A DNA stretch of 64,000 nt. Origin: Bradyrhizobium arachidis. GTDB lineage: Bacteria > Pseudomonadota > Alphaproteobacteria > Rhizobiales > Xanthobacteraceae. Shown one piece after another: positions 61,000 through 64,000 of the stretch. The stretch covers positions 5,704,001 through 5,768,000 of the forward strand of contig NZ_CP030050.1 in NCBI RefSeq assembly GCF_015291705.1, written 5' to 3'. The notes beneath the pieces are model-generated. The model did no database searches, had not been told where the DNA came from, and was given only the letters and a program-made list of their open reading frames with translations. Every line of letters begins with the position of its first letter. Within the stretch, counting starts at the first letter, position 1. Both the position numbers and the translations under genes were made by a program.

Positions 61000-61587
61000 T
61001 TAGCGTTCGATGGTGCCGGTGCGCCGGATCTTCTTCTGGAGCAGCAGCACGCCGTAGAGCAGCGCTTCCGCCGTGGGCGGGCAGCCCGGCACGTAGATGT
61101 CGATCGGCACGATGCGGTCGCAGCCGCGCACGACCGAGTAGGAATAGTGATAGTAGCCGCCGCCATTGGCGCAGGAGCCCATCGAGATGACGTAGCGCGG
61201 CTCCGGCATCTGGTCGTAGACCTTGCGCAGCGCCGGCGCCATCTTGTTGGTCAGCGTTCCCGCGACGATCATCACGTCGGACTGGCGCGGCGAGGCACGC
61301 GGGGCGAAGCCGAAGCGCTCGACGTCATAGCGCGGCATCGACACCTGCATCATCTCGACCGCGCAGCAGGCGAGACCGAAGGTCATCCACATCAGGGAGC
61401 CGGTGCGGGCCCAGGTGATGAGGTCGTCGGTCGCGGCCACGAAGAAGCCCTTGTCGGACAGCTCGTGATTGACCTCGAGGAAGAACGGATCATTGGCCCC
61501 GACCGGCTTGCCGGTCGACGGATCCAGGATGCCCTTGGGGGCCGGCGCGACGACCGGACCGGTGGACGTTGCAGGGTTCAATCCCAT
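61000..61587 (-). CDS. nuoB: NADH-quinone oxidoreductase subunit B
   Basis: A 195-residue subunit carrying the terminal cluster N2. The ligands lie in [13 protein letters not shown] (the tandem cysteines), [14 protein letters not shown] and [15 protein letters not shown]. The ATG at 61587 overlaps the nuoA end by ten bases. Confidence 0.95.
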   Translation of the reverse strand: MGLNPATSTGPVVAPAPKGILDPSTGKPVGANDPFFLEVNHELSDKGFFVAATDDLITWARTGSLMWMTFGLACCAVEMMQVSMPRYDVERFGFAPRASPRQSDVMIVAGTLTNKMAPALRKVYDQMPEPRYVISMGSCANGGGYYHYSYSVVRGCDRIVPIDIYVPGCPPTAEALLYGVLLLQKKIRRTGTIER

Positions 61588-61943
61588 TCGAGTGCCCCTT
61601 TCTTCCATTCATAGGCGAACCCGACCGTCAGCACGGCGAGGAACACCACCATGGACCAGAAGCCGGTCGCGCCAAGCTTGCCGAACGCCACCGCCCAGGG
61701 AAACAGGAACGCCACCTCGAGGTCGAAGATGATGAAGAGGATGGCGACCAGATAGAAGCGGACGTCGAACTTCATGCGGGCGTCGTCGAAGGCGTTGAAA
61801 CCGCACTCATACGCCGACAGCTTTTCCGGGTCCGGCTGCTGGAACGCGACGATGAAGGGCGCGATCAGCAGCACCAGGCCGATGAGGCCCGCTACCCCTA
61901 TAAAAACGACGAGTGGAAGATAGTTCTGTAAGATGCCGCTCAT
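61578..61943 (-). CDS. nuoA: NADH-quinone oxidoreductase subunit A
   Basis: A 121-residue membrane subunit with three helices. [20 protein letters not shown] holds the conserved loop that contacts the quinone channel, and [13 protein letters not shown] is the typical helix. First gene of the 14-gene nuo run. Confidence 0.95.
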   Translation of the reverse strand: MSGILQNYLPLVVFIGVAGLIGLVLLIAPFIVAFQQPDPEKLSAYECGFNAFDDARMKFDVRFYLVAILFIIFDLEVAFLFPWAVAFGKLGATGFWSMVVFLAVLTVGFAYEWKKGALEWD

Positions 61944-61998
61944 TGACGAGCCCTTTTTCCCGCAGCCTCGGGACAGCCACGGATTCGTCCGATTTGGA

Positions 61999-62028
61999 AT
62001 TATTCTGAGCCTTAGCGCAGTGCACCAA
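61999..62028 (-). promoter_or_regulatory. possible promoter of the nuo operon
   Basis: On the minus strand TTGGTG (62028-62023) and AATAAT (62004-61999) are 18 bases apart, close to a housekeeping -35/-10 pair, about 56 bases upstream of the nuoA start. No other candidate looked better in the 200-base gap. The rest of the gap (62029-62145) holds nothing I recognise. Confidence 0.35.
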
Positions 62029-62145
62029 TGGGCGCAAGACACGCTCTATTTAGGCCCTTTTGCCGCCCCCTGAACCGTGGAAACCCCGGAATCACCCCGC
62101 GGCTGGTATGGAGCAGATCGACCGCCCCAGCAAGGGTGATCCCGA

Positions 62146-62391
62146 TCAGTTCACGCGCGCTCGGCGGTGACGTCCGCTGTTGGAGCGGCTCACTTTATTT
62201 AAGCCGCGGCGCAGCAAAATCCAGCTTACAACGAAGACAGGCGCCCCTACCGTCACCCAGGCGACATATTGGCCAGGCTCGCCCCAGAGCAGCGCGGCCA
62301 GGAGGCCGGTGATGGTCGCGGCCGCGAGCAGGATAGGTGCAGCAAAGACACGTATCCACAGGCGCGATCGGTCAGAGGAGCCATGCATCAC
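62146..62391 (-). CDS. small membrane protein downstream of PepSY gene
   Basis: An 81-residue protein with two hydrophobic segments (IRVFAAPILLAAATITGLLA and YVAWVTVGAPVFVVSWILL) and a basic C-terminal tail. Its ATG overlaps the stop of the PepSY gene. Proteins of this kind often follow PepSY genes near siderophore receptors; function unknown. Confidence 0.6.
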   Translation of the reverse strand: MMHGSSDRSRLWIRVFAAPILLAAATITGLLAALLWGEPGQYVAWVTVGAPVFVVSWILLRRGLNKVSRSNSGRHRRARVN

Positions 62392-63524
62392 GACGGGACC
62401 GGGGCTCGTCTGGCGAATGCGTCGGACTTCGCTGACACGCGCTTGCGCCGGCGCGCCACCCAGAGATAGAGACCGCTGCCGATCACAACGATGGTGAGCA
62501 GGTCGAGCGCGGCCCAGATCACCTTCAGCGGCATCCCGCCATAATCGCCGAAATGCAGCGGCTGCGAGATCAGAAGCGCCTGGAGACAGAGCGGCAGCGC
62601 CCGGCTGTCGGCCACCTCCCCGGTCTCGCCATCGAGCAGCACCGGCTTGAGCAGCCGCGCCGTCAGCGCGGTGTCGCCGCGCATGAAGGCGGCGAAATGA
62701 TGCGAGGAGGTGAAGGGCGTGCCCGGGAACGCGATGAAGGCGATCTCCATGCCGGGCGCTGTCTGTCTGGCGCGCGCAACGACGTCATCGAGCGAGGCTA
62801 GACGCGTCGGCGGCGGCTTGCCGGCATAGGGCGCGACCATGCTGGCGAGCTCGGTCGCCTTCCACTGGTTCAGCATCAGCTCGGCCCAGGTGTTGACGAC
62901 GCCGGTCAAGCCCACCACCAGCGCCCAGGCGATCGTCACGACCCCGATCAGATTGTGCCAGTCGAGCCAGCGGACGCGGCGCGAGGCGCTGTCCCGAATG
63001 GTTGCAAAGCGCAGGCGGCGGGTGAACGGCCAGTACAGCACCACGCCGGAGACGATGGCGATCGCAAACAATAGGCCCATCCCGCCGAGGAACAGCTTGC
63101 CGGGCTGACCTGCAAACATGTCGGTGTGCAGCTTGAGCATGATCAGCATCGGCCCGACGCCGACCGGCCCGAGCAGTTTTGTCGAGACAGCATCGAAGGC
63201 GCGCACCGTCGTATTGTCCGGCAGCCCGTCGACGGCGCTGTTGGTAAAGGCGGTGACGATCCCGGGCTCGTCCTTGTCCCAGGAGATATATTGCAGCACG
63301 CGGCCGGGATCGGCGGCGAGCGCGGCGTCGGCGATGGCTTGCGTCGTCGCGCGCGCCGCGCCCGCATGAGCTTCGGGCTGGGGGGCATAGCCCAGGAGCT
63401 CATCGATCTCGTGATGGAAGATCAGCGGCAGGCCGGTCAGGCAGAGCAGCAGCAGGAAGACGGTCGAGATCAGGCTGGTCCAAGTGTGGACCACGGACCA
63501 GAGCCTGACCGTGCGCGCCTTCAC
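62388..63524 (-). CDS. PepSY-associated membrane protein (PiuB-like)
   Basis: A 378-residue protein with four membrane helices (HTWTSLISTVFLLLLCLTGL; FLGGMGLLFAIAIVSGVVLY; WALVVGLTGVVNTWAELML; LLTIVVIGSGLYLWVARRR), the PepSY_TM family layout, and a periplasmic domain between helices. Members near TonB receptors are thought to help reduce or release iron from siderophores. It follows the receptor gene by 22 bases. Confidence 0.85.
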   Translation of the reverse strand: MKARTVRLWSVVHTWTSLISTVFLLLLCLTGLPLIFHHEIDELLGYAPQPEAHAGAARATTQAIADAALAADPGRVLQYISWDKDEPGIVTAFTNSAVDGLPDNTTVRAFDAVSTKLLGPVGVGPMLIMLKLHTDMFAGQPGKLFLGGMGLLFAIAIVSGVVLYWPFTRRLRFATIRDSASRRVRWLDWHNLIGVVTIAWALVVGLTGVVNTWAELMLNQWKATELASMVAPYAGKPPPTRLASLDDVVARARQTAPGMEIAFIAFPGTPFTSSHHFAAFMRGDTALTARLLKPVLLDGETGEVADSRALPLCLQALLISQPLHFGDYGGMPLKVIWAALDLLTIVVIGSGLYLWVARRRKRVSAKSDAFARRAPVPS

Positions 63525-63546
63525 GCCGCCCTCCCCGCGCCTGCGC

Positions 63547-64000
63547 CTACCATTTGTAGGAGACGCTGGCGGTGACGCGCCGGCGGTCGCCGTAGAAGCA
63601 GGACGTCGCCGACGCGCAGCTCGCGACGTAGATCTTGTCGGTCAGGTTGATCACGTTGAGAGCCGTGCGCCAGTTCTGCCACTCGTAATGGAGTGCGAGG
63701 TCGCCGAGCACGACAGCGGGAACCTCGAGCGTGTTGGCGGCGTCGGCCCAGGAGGAGCCGACATAGCGAACGCCGCCACCGAAACCGAATCCCTCGAGCG
63801 GCCCATCCTTGAAGGTGTAGTCCGCCCAGCCCGAGACCAGCAGCTCCGGCGTGTTGGTCGGGGTCTTGCCGACCAGCGACGGGTCGAGATCCCTACTGGT
63901 GAACAGGTGATAGGCCGTGAAGGCACCGATCAGCTTCAGCTCCCTGGTGGCGTTGGCCACCGCTTCGAGCTCGATGCCGCGCGAGGTCACCTCGCCGGTC
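63547..64000 (-). CDS. TonB-dependent siderophore receptor, C-terminal part
   Basis: The last 151 or so residues of a receptor whose start lies outside the window. The frame reads TGEVTSRGIELEAVANATRE at the edge, then FGGGVRYVGSSWADAANTLE and NVINLTDKIYVASCASATSC, ending in RRRVTASVSYKW with the C-terminal aromatic. The TSRGIELE and NLTDKIYV phrases are typical of FhuA-like siderophore receptors. It heads the iron-uptake unit with the PepSY gene. Confidence 0.85.
   Translation of the reverse strand, partial: TGEVTSRGIELEAVANATRELKLIGAFTAYHLFTSRDLDPSLVGKTPTNTPELLVSGWADYTFKDGPLEGFGFGGGVRYVGSSWADAANTLEVPAVVLGDLALHYEWQNWRTALNVINLTDKIYVASCASATSCFYGDRRRVTASVSYKW

Overview
The window looks like chromosomal DNA from a Bradyrhizobium-like alphaproteobacterium. 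The evidence is high GC, an Omp25/31-type porin, tandem DUF3551 proteins, a 14-gene nuo operon, short-form ProS, and a birA-rnj-mce-DUF1467 tail behind nuoN. This assignment is inference from gene content; no search was run. No rRNA, tRNA, transposase, integrase or CRISPR array was seen.

Layout. 0-8.8 kb: a partial membrane protein, an outer-membrane beta-barrel protein with a strong terminator, two DUF3551 secreted proteins, a secreted propeller-like protein, an MFS exporter, an HD-domain hydrolase and an AhpD-like protein divergent from a MocR/PdxR-type regulator, and a ClpP-fold exported protein. 8.8-14.1 kb: a large hybrid sensor kinase, then an XRE regulator divergent from a medium-chain reductase. 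14.2-17.6 kb: proS-lolC-lolD. 17.8-25.5 kb: an eight-gene periplasmic copper-handling operon (DUF2946, TonB receptor, Asp-box propeller, TlpA-like thioredoxin, PCu(A)C, a stand-alone CopCD-tail domain, YcnI, CopC-CopD fusion), mostly with overlapping start and stop codons. 25.5-30.0 kb: a non-coding stretch ending in a terminator, a frameshifted globin gene, and a three-gene sugar-type ABC transporter.

30.3-34.4 kb is the most unusual part: four minus-strand genes coding for an ankyrin/TPR protein, a CHAT-family caspase-like protease, a small EACC1-like protein and an unrecognised helical protein that seems to start at AUU. I read this as a candidate biological-conflict (defence or programmed cell death) cassette. 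34.9-40.3 kb: a peptide-type ABC importer (two ATPases, two permeases, one binding protein). 40.5-43.4 kb: a secreted protein of unknown function, mtnK and small membrane proteins.

43.5-61.9 kb: one long minus-strand run, nuoA-B-C-D, an FkbM methyltransferase, nuoE, a 54-residue membrane protein, nuoF to nuoN, then birA, rnj and mce. It encodes respiratory Complex I plus housekeeping genes. 62.1-64 kb: a PepSY membrane protein, a small membrane protein and the C-terminal end of a TonB-dependent receptor, probably an iron-uptake locus that continues past the window.
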